This document shows positions 47,853 through 61,000 of a stretch of DNA of 64,000 nt, piece by piece. The DNA is from Symsagittifera roscoffensis (lineage: Eukaryota > Xenacoelomorpha > Acoela > Convolutidae): assembly GCF_963678635.1 (NCBI RefSeq), contig NC_087067.1, positions 4,165,072 to 4,229,071 on the forward strand, written 5' to 3'. Positions within the stretch are counted from its first letter, which is position 1; each line of letters begins with the position of its first letter. The notes under the pieces are model-generated. The model searched no databases, was not told the origin of the DNA, and was given only the letters and a program-made list of their open reading frames with translations. A program made the position numbers and the translations under genes.

Positions 47853-48645
47853 ATGATTGCAAAAGTGGTCATTGCTCTATCGTTGCTTCTGCATACTGTC
47901 TATTCGAGTTCGAGATCTTTTTCTGTGGATTGGGAGCATAAAACGTTTCTCAAAGATGGCCAACCTTTTCGTTACGTTTCCGGGAGTTTCCACTTCACAA
48001 GAGTTCCCAACCAATACTGGGAGGACCGCTTGATGAAGATGAAAGCCGGAGGTTTGAATGCTGTTGAGACGTACTTTCTCTGGAACTTTCACTCACAAAT
48101 TGAAGGTCAATATGATTTCGAAGGAGATCGCGACGTTGAGAAGTTCCTAAGACTTGCCAATGATACGGGACTTCTGGTGATTGCAAGAGGGTTCCCTTTT
48201 GCATGTGCCGAGTGGGAGTTTGGAGGGTTCCCGTGGTACCTGAAACGAACAGACGACTTCACGTTACGATCTTCGGATCCGAAATTTCTCGCCTATGTCG
48301 ACGACTGGTTGAGTCAAATTTTGCCAAAACTGGAACCTTTTCTGTACAAAAACGGCGGTCCTGTCATAACAGTTCAATATGAAAACGAGTACGGAACTTA
48401 CTTTCCCGGCTGTGATCAAGTCTATTTGCAACATCTAGTTGACAAAATAAAAGAGTACCTAGGATCCGACGTGGTTTTGTTCACGACAGACCGAGCTTAC
48501 ACAAGACGAGCTTTGAAATGCGGCTCAGTGAAAAGCGAGTTGGCGACTGTTGACTTTAAAGTGACGAGTTACCCGCAGTTTTATTTCGACGTTCTCCGAA
48601 GATATCAACCAAATGCTCCTTTAGTCAATTCTGAGTTCTATACAG
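47853..48645 (+). CDS. Beta-galactosidase exon 1
   Basis: The start ATG is at 47853, preceded by tgctgacaaa. The exon encodes the signal peptide and most of the barrel through SEFYTG. The donor is gtttgt at 48646, after the first base of the Gly codon. Confidence 0.93.
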
Positions 48646-50545
48646 GTTTGTAAAGCGCTGTTTTGAAAAGTTAGGAAATATATAGGCAATATTTAAAAAA
48701 TTTTATTTGCATGAAGTAGCACCGATAAGTAGAATACGGTATTTTAAGTTCAGTTTTCAAATTTTCTAAAGAAATCAATTTCAAAAAAATGGTTTCATAT
48801 AGTATATAATAGGCAACCATTTTAATGGTCTCTAATAGTTTTGGTAGCTCACATTTTATTTTTTCAGTTAATTTCGAAAAGACTTGTACTATTATCAAGA
48901 TATTTACCTTTGTGGCAAAGACTTCCGTGCGTAATATACCACTGGTGCCGAATGTAAGCGAAGCGGATCAAGACTGTTTTCAGCGCTAAAACTAAGTTAC
49001 ATTTCTTAGTTGTGCAATAATTTTTTTTCATAGGTTGGTTAAACCATTGGGGAAAGCCCTTCCAACTTGTCTCGGCAGCCGATTTGTCCGAGTCACTCGA
49101 CAAAGTTCTTTCGCTAAATGCATCTGTCAATTTTTATATGTACACCGGCGGAACCAACTTCGCCTATTGGGCTGGCGCGAACTTCGGGCGTCCGTCGAAC
49201 ACATACGACTTGACAACTTACGATTATGATGCCCCGATTAGTGAATCAGGAGACACGACTTGGAAGTATTACGTAATACGTGACACAATTGCGAAATATT
49301 TTCAAACTCTAACTGAAAATCCTCCTCCGAACTCTACGAAAACATCGCTAGCTGATGTTAAACTAACACTGAAAGGATCGCTTGTTGATTTTTTGGACAT
49401 TGTCACTAAAAACAACACTTTTATCGAATCCAAGTACCCAAAAAATATGGAAGACCTGGGATTTGATTACGGCTTTGTCATGTACCGGGTTCAATTGAGT
49501 GGAATTTATCAAGGAAGGTTGGACTTGTCCTTCGCAATCAACGGTTTGGGTGATCGAGCTTCGATTCTGGTGACCAAATCCAAAAACGACTCGACAGGCG
49601 CTGTGTTTCTGGGAACTGTTGACAACAATCACTACCTTCATCCGAAGTTGGCAGTCGATGGAGTTAGTTTGGAAAGTGGGGATTTTCTGGCGATTGTAGT
49701 CGAGAACAGGGGAAGGGTTAATTGGGGTCCACACATGAATGACCAGCACAAGGGCATCAGAGGAAATGTTACACTGAATGGCGAGTAAGTTGAGATTTTA
49801 CCAACAAATCAAATTATCCAAATTTCGCAAGCGCGTTTGTTGTGTTTTGTTTTTTTGATCTTCAATTGAATTTAAAAAAATACTTCTAGCCCCAAATCCT
49901 AAAATTTGCAAGAAAAATACATCGGATCAAAATGAGTTATTATGATTCACTGATAGGCTCGTAAGCTTACAATAGAATATTGTTATATTAACATCATGCA
50001 GCATGTCGAATAAATAAAATTATTCAAAAAAAAATTAAAAATAACAGAAAATAGATATATTAGATTATACAATTTGAGCGGTCCGCATAAAAAGTTTATA
50101 CGATAATTATTAGCTCCCATTTTTTTTTATAAAAGAATTTCCTTAATCACAGCAATTTAGAAAAGACCATCTATTATGCTCGTTTAGAATGCTTCAAAAC
50201 TGGGAAACAGCTCACTTGATGTTAGAAAATTTTGGGAGCAACTTCATAAACACTACTAAAGTAACCGAAAGTTCTGATTTCCCACTACCATTGGTGTATC
50301 AAGCGGAAGTTGATATGGATCTCTATGACTCATTTCTAAACACGACTTCATTCGGCAGAGGTGTTGCACTCGTGAACGAATTCAATCTGGGACGCTATTG
50401 GCCGACGATGGGACCTCAGCAGACATTGTTTTTCCCGAAGGCGGTTCGAAACTCGACTTTTATATTGACCCTGGTTGAGTTTGAAATGAAAAGCAAAGAC
50501 GGCAGAGTTGATTTTTTGGACTACCCGATTCTTGATTCAATTTAA
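47853..50545 (+). CDS. Beta-galactosidase-like glycoside hydrolase, family GH35, three exons
   Basis: Exons 47853-48645, 49034-49784 and 50188-50545 join in phase to 1902 nt (633 residues plus stop), the usual length for animal GH35 enzymes. Residues 1-18 (MIAKVVIALSLLLHTVYS) form a signal peptide, so the enzyme is lysosomal or secreted. The TIM barrel has GSFHFTRVP, FPFACAEWEFGGFPWYL and QYENEYG with the probable acid/base Glu179. SEFYTGW, with the probable nucleophile Glu261, spans the first splice site; MYTGGTNFAYW follows in exon 2. Jelly-roll-like C-terminal domains end with NEFNLGRYWPTMGPQQTLF. It should release terminal beta-galactose from glycoconjugates. The choice between GLB1 and GLB1L-type paralogues is open. 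Confidence 0.95.
49034..49784 (+). CDS. Beta-galactosidase exon 2
   Basis: The acceptor is ttcatag. It begins GWLNHWGKPFQLV, includes YMYTGGTNFAYWAGANF, and ends at LNGE with donor gtaagt at 49785. Confidence 0.93.
50188..50545 (+). CDS. Beta-galactosidase exon 3
   Basis: The acceptor is tcgtttag; the first base completes the Glu codon. The exon encodes MLQNWETAHLMLENF through the conserved FNLGRYWPTMGPQQTLF and ends LDSI-TAA at 50543-50545. Confidence 0.93.
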
Positions 50546-50789
50546 ATAGCTGGAAATTTAATATATCTATTATCAAACTTGTGGAAGAATTGTCAGGAAA
50601 TTGTAAGCATTCGTTTTTGTTTCAAACTGACATAGAGGAAGTTTATACCAGTCGATTTAAATGTTGCCTAACTCTAAAAGTACAATAACAAATTGATTTA
50701 AAAAAAAATGCGAAAAACGTGACAAATGAGGCCTAGTAAGCGATTAATATTATTTAGTTGGAGCAGAGGAGGAAGTTAGATTTTTTGGA

Positions 50790-51130
50790 GGGAGTTTTTT
50801 GAAAAAAAAATCAATTCAGTTCCCCAAACTAATTTTCCGACCCCTCCTAACCGACACACTAATTGGAACTTTTGCGCTGCAGACAAATTTCTGAAAAAAA
50901 GTCCAAAATGACGAAGTTTTGGGGAAAAACGGCCCGAAATACCAGAAAAACGGCCCAAAATACCAGAAAAACGGCCAAAAAACTGTCTTTTTGAGCGCTA
51001 TTCCATTTAAACCTTAAATCAAATTGTGCTCAAGGCGCCTGTGGAAAACATTTTGGACCGGTCTGCCAAAAATTCGTGTTTTAAAACAGTACCACGGAAA
51101 GCCTTTGGGTTATCGGGTGTGAGATAACCC
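50790..51130. mobile_element. Diverged relative of the hAT-type MITE
   Basis: The stretch aaggcgcctgtggaaaacat, then ttggaccggtctgccaaaaa and gcctttgggt matches the inner part of the MITE at 57,631-58,027 (gcgcctctagaaaaatttta, gagccggtcggccaaa, ccctttgggtcgg). It also carries three short repeats of accagaaaaacggccc. The ends are too degraded to define. Confidence 0.55.
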
Positions 51131-51339
51131 GACCAGTACTGACTCAAAACTGTAGGGTTAAAAGCTAATAGTAAACTAATAAGTATCAGAGATAGATATA
51201 TTATGAGTAGAAAAGATAGATAAACTGTACCAAATGAATGGACGTTAGAAAACGCCGTCTTGTATAGACTATAGGTGTAGAAAATATAGATTACATTCGT
51301 TTCAAATTGTATTTTCTTACGCACTTTCGACTTGGTTAA

Positions 51340-52275
51340 CCGACGATTTCTTACAGAACCTTGCAAAGCGCCCGCGACAATTACAGTTATGAAAAATCAT
51401 ATTCCTTGCTTTACAGTGATCCCTATGATTCGGCTTCAACAGATTTCCACAGTTATGACATTTATCCAGGACTTGATTATTTACACCCTTAACTGGTTCG
51501 CGTTTATCAAACCATCACCCTGGGTACGCCACACTCGAGTCTGCGTTATTTGGCCGGCTGTTACATTTTTGTATTCCAAATCTTGGGATTCCCTCAATGA
51601 CTCTCTTGTACATCATTTCACCTCTTTCTCGAACGACCGCGAAAGTAAGTGCCTTCCCCGGGCTCATTGTTTCCATGCATAGTTGTTTCTCCACTTCCTC
51701 GTTGTTAACATTATAAATAAAAACGTCTCGAACGATCGATGCCTCCGGGTCCACGAAATCTTACGCTCTGGTAAGGTCACTCAACGACCCAAAGGACTGT
51801 TCCATGCTCTGATTGTCCCTTTGTTTACGGCCAAAGAACGCGAATCTCTACTTCGTCACGTTCGGTTCTATCTGAAACGTATCCGTCGAACTCTTCCACA
51901 ATTTGATGAACGTCGTGTCAATGATTTTACGATATGGGTGTTTTTGATTGGAAAACATTCGTCCCTGTTTCCCCTGGGACAAAAACAACTTTGATTTCAA
52001 CCGCTTATCTTGGTCTCGCCATGTCTATTCTGTGCCTCAAGATCCGCTCGTGCCTGCTAATCCTCAGTCCCCACTGCCTCCTCCGGTACTGGGTAAGGAT
52101 TCTCGGGTAAACCGCTGTCTTGCAAAATGTCCATAAAATCAATTTCTTCCTTAGCAACAACGATTAAATGAAAACTCTGGCTCCATTCCTCCCACGATGC
52201 CGGAGGTTCCTGTGAAGGGTCGGCCCAGATTTTATCTAGCCCACGGTAGACCGAATCCGTATTTGGCTGCGTCAT
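51340..52275 (-). mobile_element. Gag relic of a Ty3-like retroelement (minus strand)
   Basis: In the element orientation the relic starts PASWEEWSQSFHLIVVAKEE (about 52,190). It continues with DPEASIVRDVFIYNVNNEEV and KQLCMETMSPGKALTFAV (51.6-51.75 kb) and ends with zinc-knuckle-like CHNCGN...HRDHC and CNCRGRFARFC (51.37-51.47 kb). These blocks match the plan of a gag type often found with Ty3-like elements. Frames are broken between blocks, and no pol was recognised beside it. Confidence 0.6.
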
Positions 52276-52480
52276 GTAAAAGAATGCCTATGTAATACTT
52301 CATAAACAGTAACGTAATAACAGTACGTTAAAGAATCAATTTAAACTCAATCTCATAGGCCAAGATCCTGGCAGTGTGAACACAAGATATTCACTATAAC
52401 TTTGACCTCGATGGTCATATGACCTTAGATAATAACATTCGTAATTATAGTACGACCTCTACGCCACAGTACCACCCAGG

Positions 52481-52935
52481 TGTTCAGGACAGTCTCGTAG
52501 GTCCCGCTCAGCTGTTCAGAACCTACTCGAAGGTCCCACCCAGTTGTTCAGAATCTACTCGAAGGACCCACCCAGTTGTTCAGGCCCTACTCGAAGGTCC
52601 CACCCAGTTGTTCAGAACCTACTCGAAGGTTCCCCAGCTGTTCAGGGGACCTACTCGAAGGTCCCCCAGCTGTTCAGGGTACGTACTCGAAGATCCCATC
52701 CAGTTGTTCAGGTTAGTCTCGAAGGTCCCCCAGCTGTTCAGGGGACCTACTCGAAGTTTCCCCAGCTGTTCAGGGAACTTACTCGAAGGTCCCCCAGCTG
52801 TTCAGGACAGTCTCGAAGGTCCCACCCAGTTATTCAGGACAGTCTCGAAGGTCCCACCCAGTTGTTCAGGACAGTCTCGAAGGTCCCACCCAGTTGATCA
52901 GGACAGTCTCAAAGGTCTCCCAGCTCAGCTGTTCA
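52481..52935. repeat. Minisatellite, about 13-14 units of about 32 bp
   Basis: The unit is close to ctcgaaggtcccacccag, then ttgttcaggacagt, with a variant that has cccccagctgttcagggga. All units stay in one open frame, so the 193-codon frame over this stretch is repeat-driven and not evidence of a gene. It lies directly upstream, in element sense, of the gag relic and may have grown from its leader. Confidence 0.9.
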
Positions 52936-55900
52936 GAGGCAACAACCAGTTCAAGCCAGATCAATTTTTCATTTTTCAAGTTCTGGCCTTACAATTTTAA
53001 TTCAATGTGCTAGGTTTTCATCGGTCCAATAAGCTGGACTAATTCACATTCAATAGTTTTCATCGTATTTTGCTTTCTTAATTGTTAACCCTAGGGGTAC
53101 AAAGGTAGATTTTTTGGCTAAAAATTCTACTGATAAAAGTTTTTTTTTTAAAGACCCATCAACAAAACAAGGTTGATCATTAAACATATAAGGATTAAGT
53201 CAATGTAAATTAACATTTCAAAATTTTGTTGAAAACGTGTACAAAAGAGAAATGCATTTAGCGTAACACGCATTAACAACTTGAACGAATGAAAACTAAA
53301 TAGTATTCTCAACTTTTTCAAAACATCAATTTGTATTTTTGACAAAGTTCCATAGCTAAAAACAAAACTACCAAAATATTTGATACTTCATAGTTTCTTC
53401 AAAGGTTATGAAAGACCTATATAAAATACGCACACTCGAGCCAATAGGACTGTTCGTATTTTTTTTGTCTCAACAAAGACATTTGATACATAAGCCGACT
53501 TTTTCCAACAACAGCCAAACGGTTCATTGGTGTGCAATTCTTGACAATTACAGCAGATGTTCCTATGTTCCAAATTAGGCAATCGTGGTGCTTTCAAAAG
53601 GACACCGTTTTGTCATATCTTGTTCAAATACACGTTAAACCTTTCAACTCTTCTTCTCTTACGTTTTTTATACAATCCGTTTACTCCGTTGAAACGCTCA
53701 CTTTTATTGCGACAGTTAATGCTAGAACGAACAGCGCATGCTTCAGGTTTGATCATCTACGACAAGTCGAATTTCTCAAAATCTTCCAACAACCAATACA
53801 ACTTTTATTCGGCGTCCACGTTTTCTGGCATAACGCAGGAAAGGAAATTTTGACAGTTCCTGTCGGTAATCCGTCTCGAGTTCGCAACTTGCTGGGATGG
53901 ACGCTAACCTGTCCACTCCATCAAAAATCTACAGGTTAGCATTGCAGATATCATCTAACCAATTTCATAGACTTGAAGGAACCCGAGGATGGTTCTCTAA
54001 GAGAAGTTAGAGAGAACTTTTGAAAATTCGAGGAACCCGGCTCAACTTTTAACGTAGTTAAGAAACCATTTTCAAGCAAAACGACTAAGCAGTTAGAGTT
54101 TATTAAATAAAAATCCATCATGTTCGAGTTCGCCTTTTAATCAACCAGCTTTGAAATTACAAACTAGTGATACCAAACACCTAAGCAGCAAATCATTATA
54201 CAGTGATACCAAATAGCAAATAATTATATACTGATACTCCAAAAAGTTAGTGCTACCCTTGATATTTCTTTATCCGCCACCACTAGGAATGTGGTAACTA
54301 CCGCAACACCTGGGTATGAACTTCTGAAAACCTTGTAAAGTTTGAGTCGTAACGAATGATGCATCAAAGTTCGGATTCTTTTTCTCCATTTCTATTTATA
54401 GAAGTGAGAGGTTCTTTTAAACATTTTGTTTGGTTTGCAGATGAGGTTAAGAGAAACCAATTGCACGAGGTTCCCGTCTCTGGCAAAAAAGAAGGCATCT
54501 TTATGCAGATAGGCATAAAAGACGACAATCAAGGAACACTACGATTCTTGTGGCCGACTAATCGTGAATTTAAGGAACATCAGTATACGCGTACTGTTTT
54601 CGGAGCTAAATGTTCGCCCTCGATAGCCATCTTTCTTTTACAACAAGGGGGAATAGACTTCTGCAACAAGAAGCCAAACTTACTGCACTTGGTTCATGGC
54701 AGATTCTGCGTCGATCGCTCTGCTCGTTCCCATGACAAACTACTAGAAGCTCAAAAATATTCAAAGAACTCTGAAAACCTCTGTCTATGAAGAAAATTTC
54801 AATATAACAAAGTTTATATCGAGTTCTACAGCTGTTCTTGATTTTGTCAATGATCCCCAAACTGAAGCCAAAAAATTATTTGGAAGTGAAGTGGGATACC
54901 AAGAACGATGCTGCATGATTCAGCCTGAACTCAAAAACAATTTTTAATTAAAGCAATATCACTAGTAAATTATTTCTACTGTAGCCAGAATCTTTGACCA
55001 AATAGGACTGTTAGAGTCATTTCTCAAAACTCTCAAAAAAACTACTTCTAAGCTTTGGCCGTCTGCTCAATTTGGTATAAAGAATTCCCTCAAAACAATC
55101 CAGATTATCGAAAGATGGAACTTACAGTGTAGATAAAATATTTGTCGAGCCTTTGAAGTTTAAAGGTCGAATAGACAAACACAGCGATTTACAATTACCG
55201 ATGCTTCTCGAGGCGCCATGGCAGCTTGCATATTCAACCAAAAATGCACCAGTTAGCTAAGAAAGTTTACCTGAGTTAAAATGGCGAGCTGCTTTGGTTG
55301 GCGCATGTCTTTTCAATTTTATTATTGACGAAGCTCGATTCGGGTTCAAATCTAAAAAAACTTTCACAAATCAGTAGATCGTAAAAACAAAAGAACGATT
55401 GTTTTGTCAGAATTGATGAAATAATGTCAAGATCGAAAACCGAACCGTTGCACCACACATGCATCACATAAGAGAAAAACCAGCTGATCACGCTACAAAA
55501 TTTATGAGATATATCTCATCAGGATGTGGAACAAGTTTGGTTGCAACCTCCAGAGTGTTTTTTTCTATCGAAACAAAATTGACCTCACATGCAGCGCCAA
55601 AATGTTACACAGGTCAGGTCAACTACAGCTCAAATTAATACAACCTCCTAACAAGTCGACTCAACAAATCTACGTTTTGACGCTGGAAATAAAGAAAAAA
55701 ATACTTCTACTGCTCTCCAGATTGAGCCAGTCCTGGATCTTCTAAGGTTTTCTGACTCGGCTTCTCTAGTCCGTGTAACTGCTTGTATTATACATTTCAT
55801 GGAAATCCTTCGGAAACGAACTGTCACCTGTTACCATTGAAAACCGAGAGCAAGCCAAGACTCTAGTTTACGATTCATTTTAACGCACTGGCTTCCCGGA

Positions 55901-57622
55901 TACCATTAAGAGACTAACAATGAATAAAGCACTAGACAGCAAGATCGACATATTCCCATAATCACCATTCATAGAAAAAGTTTTTTTACGAGTCCAAGTT
56001 CGGCTGAGAAAATCTTAAAGTCCACATGAATTTAAGTACTTTTTATGTTCCTCGCAAAAGAACTTCAACTCGACTGATGATTGAAAATGTTCACATAACG
56101 GCAGGCACCATAGAAATTAATTCATTCGGAATAAACTGGCACACCCTTTCATAAAATTTCAGAAAAATGTTGAGGTAAATTCGTCACTTATCTTTTTTGC
56201 CGCCATCTTCAAGGCTGATAAATTTTCTCTGCGGATCGATGGCCCAGAAAAGAAAGCATGTCTGACGAAAATTGTTGGAATTGTTTACATTGGTCAATTG
56301 CTATCGCGCAGAAAAAAAACAATAGACAAAATTTTCGTTTCCTTTTTTCCTTTATCTGGCAACGCGTGCCATCCACTTGGAAACCACGGAATCCGCAACC
56401 ACGGAATCCGCGCGGTTTGGGAGAGATTCAACTGCGTAGAAAAACGAGAAAGTCTTCTAAACGTGAATTTGAACAGGCTATCAAAAGATCTGTTCTCAAA
56501 TAAAGTTGTCAAATGTGAACACTCAATTAATTCGGACCCTTGACTCATTACATATACGGTTAGAAAGCGTTACCAAATCGAACTAAGACTTTTTGGACTA
56601 ACAACTACTTTAATAAAAGCAGTTGAATCACTTAGCTTGGCTTTTTTTCACTGCTTCCAGGTTGCTTCCAATTCCAGGTTCCTTCGCTAAGGTCTGGGTT
56701 GATCTAGTCTCGGTCCGAAGTTGGTTTTTGTTGCAATCGTTTTTTTCCGGTGAAAATTGAATTATCGGAATTTCGTTTGTTTGCTCAAGTTTTGAAACAA
56801 AACCAACAAGGATTTAGCTTGAGTTTTAAGCAATGTTCTTTGCAGTTGCAAGTACAAGGGTTGTCTTCTTAGTTTCAGGGAGAGACTTGAAAGTTCTTTA
56901 AAAAATTCAAATAATTTTTCTTGTTCTATTTGTGTCTGTTTAAGGATTGTCGTCCTAATGGCCACATGACTGATTTTTCTTGTAATGTTAGCAACTTTTC
57001 TTGCAAATGCGAATTCTCGAGTTGTTCATTGTAGTTTAAATAAGGACTTAAAACATAAGTTGTTTTCTAAAAAAAACGTATTTTGTGGGTAAGGTTGTGT
57101 CAAAGGTTGTTGGCTTTGTTTTCGTAGGTTTTCTTCCCTCGCCTAATATAAGTCAATTGTCTGGCTTGTTTGCCTAGAGTGAAGTGTTTTGACACTTAGG
57201 AAGTTCTAAGTGTTCGACTTATTTTTTTTCTACGACTTATGTCTGTTATGATTGTTGTTTCGCCTCTGTTAAAAATTGCGCCATAAGTGACTATTTACCA
57301 TTTACCCTGACCATCTTTTTGCTCGAAAGGCAAATCAGCTCCGCTCCCGCGACAAAGTTCTACGCACAACTAAGCACAAACAAATGGAGCAGCAAATCCT
57401 GGAAAATAACAAAAGATCGGCTAGACAACTTTTGGAAATGATTACTCAAAATGTACGCTGCAACCTTGATGAAACGGACCAAATGGAACCTACCAGAAAA
57501 TCTTATAAAGAAAAAAGACATTTTGTGGATCCAAGAAAATTTCACGCCACGAAGAATTTTGCCTTTGGGCAAAGTTTTCGAAGTGTTCACCGGTCCTGAT
57601 TGCATCACGCGCTCATGCCTTG

Positions 57623-57630
57623 ATTGAACC
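57623..57630. repeat. Target-site duplication, left copy
   Basis: ATTGAACC flanks the MITE on the left; the identical 8 bp follow its right end at 58028-58035. Confidence 0.9.
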
Positions 57631-58027
57631 CAGGGGCGGATCTAGGATTTTCTCGAGGGGGGGGGGCGGATTTTCAAAAAAAAGTTCGAAAATTTTGACG
57701 AACTTTTTTTTTAGGTCGACCAAATTGATTTTTCGAGCTCTTGGGCACTTTTTGAAAAATTTGTTTGGGCACTTTTTGAAACTTTGTTTGGGCCGTTTTT
57801 GGGCACTTTTTGAAAAATTTTAACAAAAAAATCGCGTTTTTTTTGGCGCGCGCTCCCCCTCAAAGTTAGTATATATTGGCGCGAAGGCGCCTCTAGAAAA
57901 ATTTTAGAGCCGGTCGGCCAAATATGGATTTCTGAAAAAGTATCAAAGGGGGGACCCTTTGGGTCGGCAGGGGGTCGAATCCCTGAGCGGAAGCGTCCGC
58001 CCCCCGCCCCCCCTAAATCCGCCCCTG
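57631..58027. mobile_element. hAT-type MITE, 397 bp, complete
   Basis: It begins CAGGGGCGGATCTAGG and ends with the inverse (CCTAAATCCGCCCCTG), a 16-bp terminal inverted repeat with one mismatch, flanked by a perfect 8-bp ATTGAACC duplication. CAG-type ends plus an 8-bp duplication are the hAT hallmark. No transposase is encoded. It sits in the integrase end of the BEL/Pao relic and is therefore younger than that insertion. Confidence 0.93.
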
Positions 58028-58070
58028 ATTGAACCAATAAAAGATTTCTAGTCTTCACAGTAAATCCGTA

Positions 58071-61000
58071 TAAATACTGATTGCTGAGGGAGTTTATCCG
58101 TTAAACAATTTTTCAAACTAACGGCCGCCGTCAAAAATACGATATTTGGCGTATGTGATGAGAATTCTCTGCTATTTCGTGTAGGATTCTCTCACACTGG
58201 AATTTTAACCGCCTATTTTTTGAACCGTAAAGTGGCTGAAGTTGAGTAGTTCGCCACTCAATTTTTTCACACCTTTGAACTTGACCGGGTAAAGGTAGAG
58301 CTTAAATGTTTTGAAAAATACAAAGCGAAGAACGGAATTTTTGCTTTAAACTTGACAGAATTTTTTTAAAAACATTTCACTGTTGAAGTTGTTCAGTTGG
58401 ACTATTTAATGCCAGCTTTGTGTTATAGTTTCTCCTTGGTTAAAAACGGGCTGTATGTGCATAGGGGCGCAACTATGCAAGTAACTATTTATTAACGTCA
58501 GTCCAAACTGAGCTGGGAAGGCATTTTTAGGGCATCGTTTTTACAGTCTTTTCAAAACTAGGTACACACTTTGAATGGTTAAGAACATTTCAAAAGCTAA
58601 TCAATTGTCTCCATCATTTGTCAATACAAAGAGCTATTTATTTCCATCAAAGACTACTGAAGTAGGTTTATATCTCGGGTAGGGAATAATAAAATTTTTC
58701 ATTAGATATGCTCCAAGAGAATAACTAGACAGGCAGAGTAACGTGAACTCATTCTTTCCATTGCCTCATTTCCAGTTTGGGAAAAAGGTTAGTGAGTTAT
58801 TTGAATTTTAAAAACATAATAACGCAAAATTTAATTTTATTCCCTTTTTCGAAGAAAGTGACAAAATATTTGTGAGCAGATCGTTTTTGTAATCTCCACG
58901 TAATAACGAGGCCAAACTGTGCATTTTGTGAATTGTAAGCGGGATTCCTCAACAGCCCAAAAACAGAATTGTTGCAGAATCCACATTGCTATTTTTCATT
59001 GATCTTACCTGCTTTATTGGATTCCACAGACAAATAAATAAAACACTGTATTGCTCAAAATTACTCCAAAAACAGGAATTTTTGAGGAATCCGCATTAAA
59101 AATTGTGAAATCCGCAACAAAATTTTTGAAAACCGAACAATTTGTGGAATCCATAAACAAATAATATTATATGGGTTTAGTAACTTTAAGCTGTTATGGA
59201 AGCCGCTACTGTATCTGGAATCCGCAAATTGTAAGCAGAATCAGCAAATTTTATGCGGAATCCGCAAATTTTAAGCCGAATCCGCCTAAATTTGGGGAAT
59301 CCACTTACAATTTGCCTATGTTCGCATACTTCAGAATCCAAAACAAAACAATGTTCCGACAAAACTTACGTTGTAGGTATCTGTACGCGGAATCCACGGA
59401 AGTTTTGTAAATGAATACCATCTACGTTTCGGAACATGTATAAAAACTTGTCTCTGGAATCCAGAAACACACAGAAACAAATTTGTTTGCCTCCTGATTA
59501 TAAATTTTGACAATTCAACCCGCCATTCTTGATGCCATCTGAAAAACACTGATCTTTTGAGCTCAAGTTTAAGAAAATAGTTTACCTGTGATCATTTATC
59601 GAAAACTATTGAGGTTTAAGAATTGGAAGTTTTGCCAAGTTGGGAAAACTAACGCAATTTATTTTGTGCATTTAAAGCGTCAGCGGTAAAAATAACTTGT
59701 TCCAGACTGAATTGAGGCAAGCAATCTGCTTTTAAAAATGCGTTACTTGGCTCAAAATACATCACTTTGTTTTAAATTTTGCGGGGTGGGTTTGAAATCA
59801 AGATTTTTTGAAAACCAATTTTTTTTTACTCATCTTTTCGTTGACTTCAGACAGCACTTGGTACTTTCAATGCTTCCCCCACTGAATTTTTACGGATGAA
59901 AACTGATTATAACATCTTTTGCTGACAAAATTGTTAGATAACTTCAACAGTATTTCTCGAATTCTGTAGCTTTCGAATTTGAGAAAGACAGACTATAAAA
60001 ACCAAAGTAATTGAGTAGTACTTATGCTTAGTTTCAGTGCGGATTGCCCTGTGACCGCTTGACTACAAAAAAATTGTCTTGCACAATAGTTTGAACACCT
60101 GGAAAAATCTCAATTGGCATATTTTAGATAGATAAATTCCAGAGATTCAAACAACAATAATTTTGCGTTCCAATTGAAATTTGCTTCAATGTTCTTAAGA
60201 ACATAAACAAAAATCAGTCACAACCCGATCTGTAATAGCTTAAACAACAAGTGCGTAAAGTGTTATTTTTGTGGAAAAAAACTAAGACTTGTTTCAGTTT
60301 TTTTTACGTCTTACTAATTGTTTTTGGATAAAGTTTAAAATTCGAGTTTAAATTTTATGATCAGTACAACTGTCAATTGTCAGTACAACTTTCGATTATT
60401 AAAATTTGAGGCTAGAAAATTTTTTTATGCTTTTTGATACAATTATTTTCGTCCTGATAAAAGCAGTCTTGTGGCTTCGGCTTTTGTAGTAAGCTATAGA
60501 ATATTTGTGCAAATAGTGTTTTTTTGGTATTTTTTTTGCACCCCAAATTCAAATTTTTAACCAGAAGTTTTAAAAGTTTCTTCATCATTTAAAAATGCTT
60601 AATATGATGAACTCAGTTTTAATTTTTTTATATTTGTGATCTGCCTGTTATCGAAAATAATGAGGGTTCGAATATTGCCTTTTTTCGGAAATTTGAGATA
60701 ATAAACGCTTGTTACGACTTGTTACGTTTTTGTGTGCTAATCAACGCTCTGATTTATCCAACTGCCTTTTAATGTCTGTGGAGTAGTGTTCCATTTAAAT
60801 TATATATGATTCAAAATATAAATAATTCAACTTTTTCTTAATTGGTTTGAGTTTGAGGGTTTAAAAATTTCTAGTTTGGTCATAAATTTGCAGTAACTCA
60901 AGTGCATTTTGTTCCGACTTTCGAAGAAACTGGCGGAAAAGTTGTGCTCGGGAAGTTTTTTCTCGAGACATTTTTTGACTTTATAATTGGCATTTTTTGA

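Larger units (their letters stand above)
53480..58070 (+). mobile_element. BEL/Pao retrotransposon relic (plus strand)
   Basis: Broken frames give BEL/Pao blocks in order. Protease end: QLLFGVHVFW and RNLLGWTLTCPL (53.8-53.93 kb). RT: IFMQIGIKDDNQGTLRFLW and YTRTVFGAKCSPSIAIF (54.5-54.65 kb), with the catalytic box reading CVDR in place of YVDD (54.70 kb), so it is dead. Then FDQIGLLESF and LWPSAQFGIKNS (55.0-55.1 kb), and RNase H ITDASRGAMAACIF (55.2 kb). Integrase: LVRVTACIIHFMEILRK (55.8 kb), LATRAIHLETTESATTES (56.35 kb) and TKDRLDNFW to ILPLGKVFEVFTGPD (57.4-57.6 kb). An AT-rich stretch at about 56.74-57.3 kb breaks the integrase core, and a MITE is nested near the end. Confidence 0.85.

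Noticed and set aside
52419-53000. A 193-codon frame
   Set aside because: It is produced by the in-frame minisatellite and has no protein-like composition outside the repeat.
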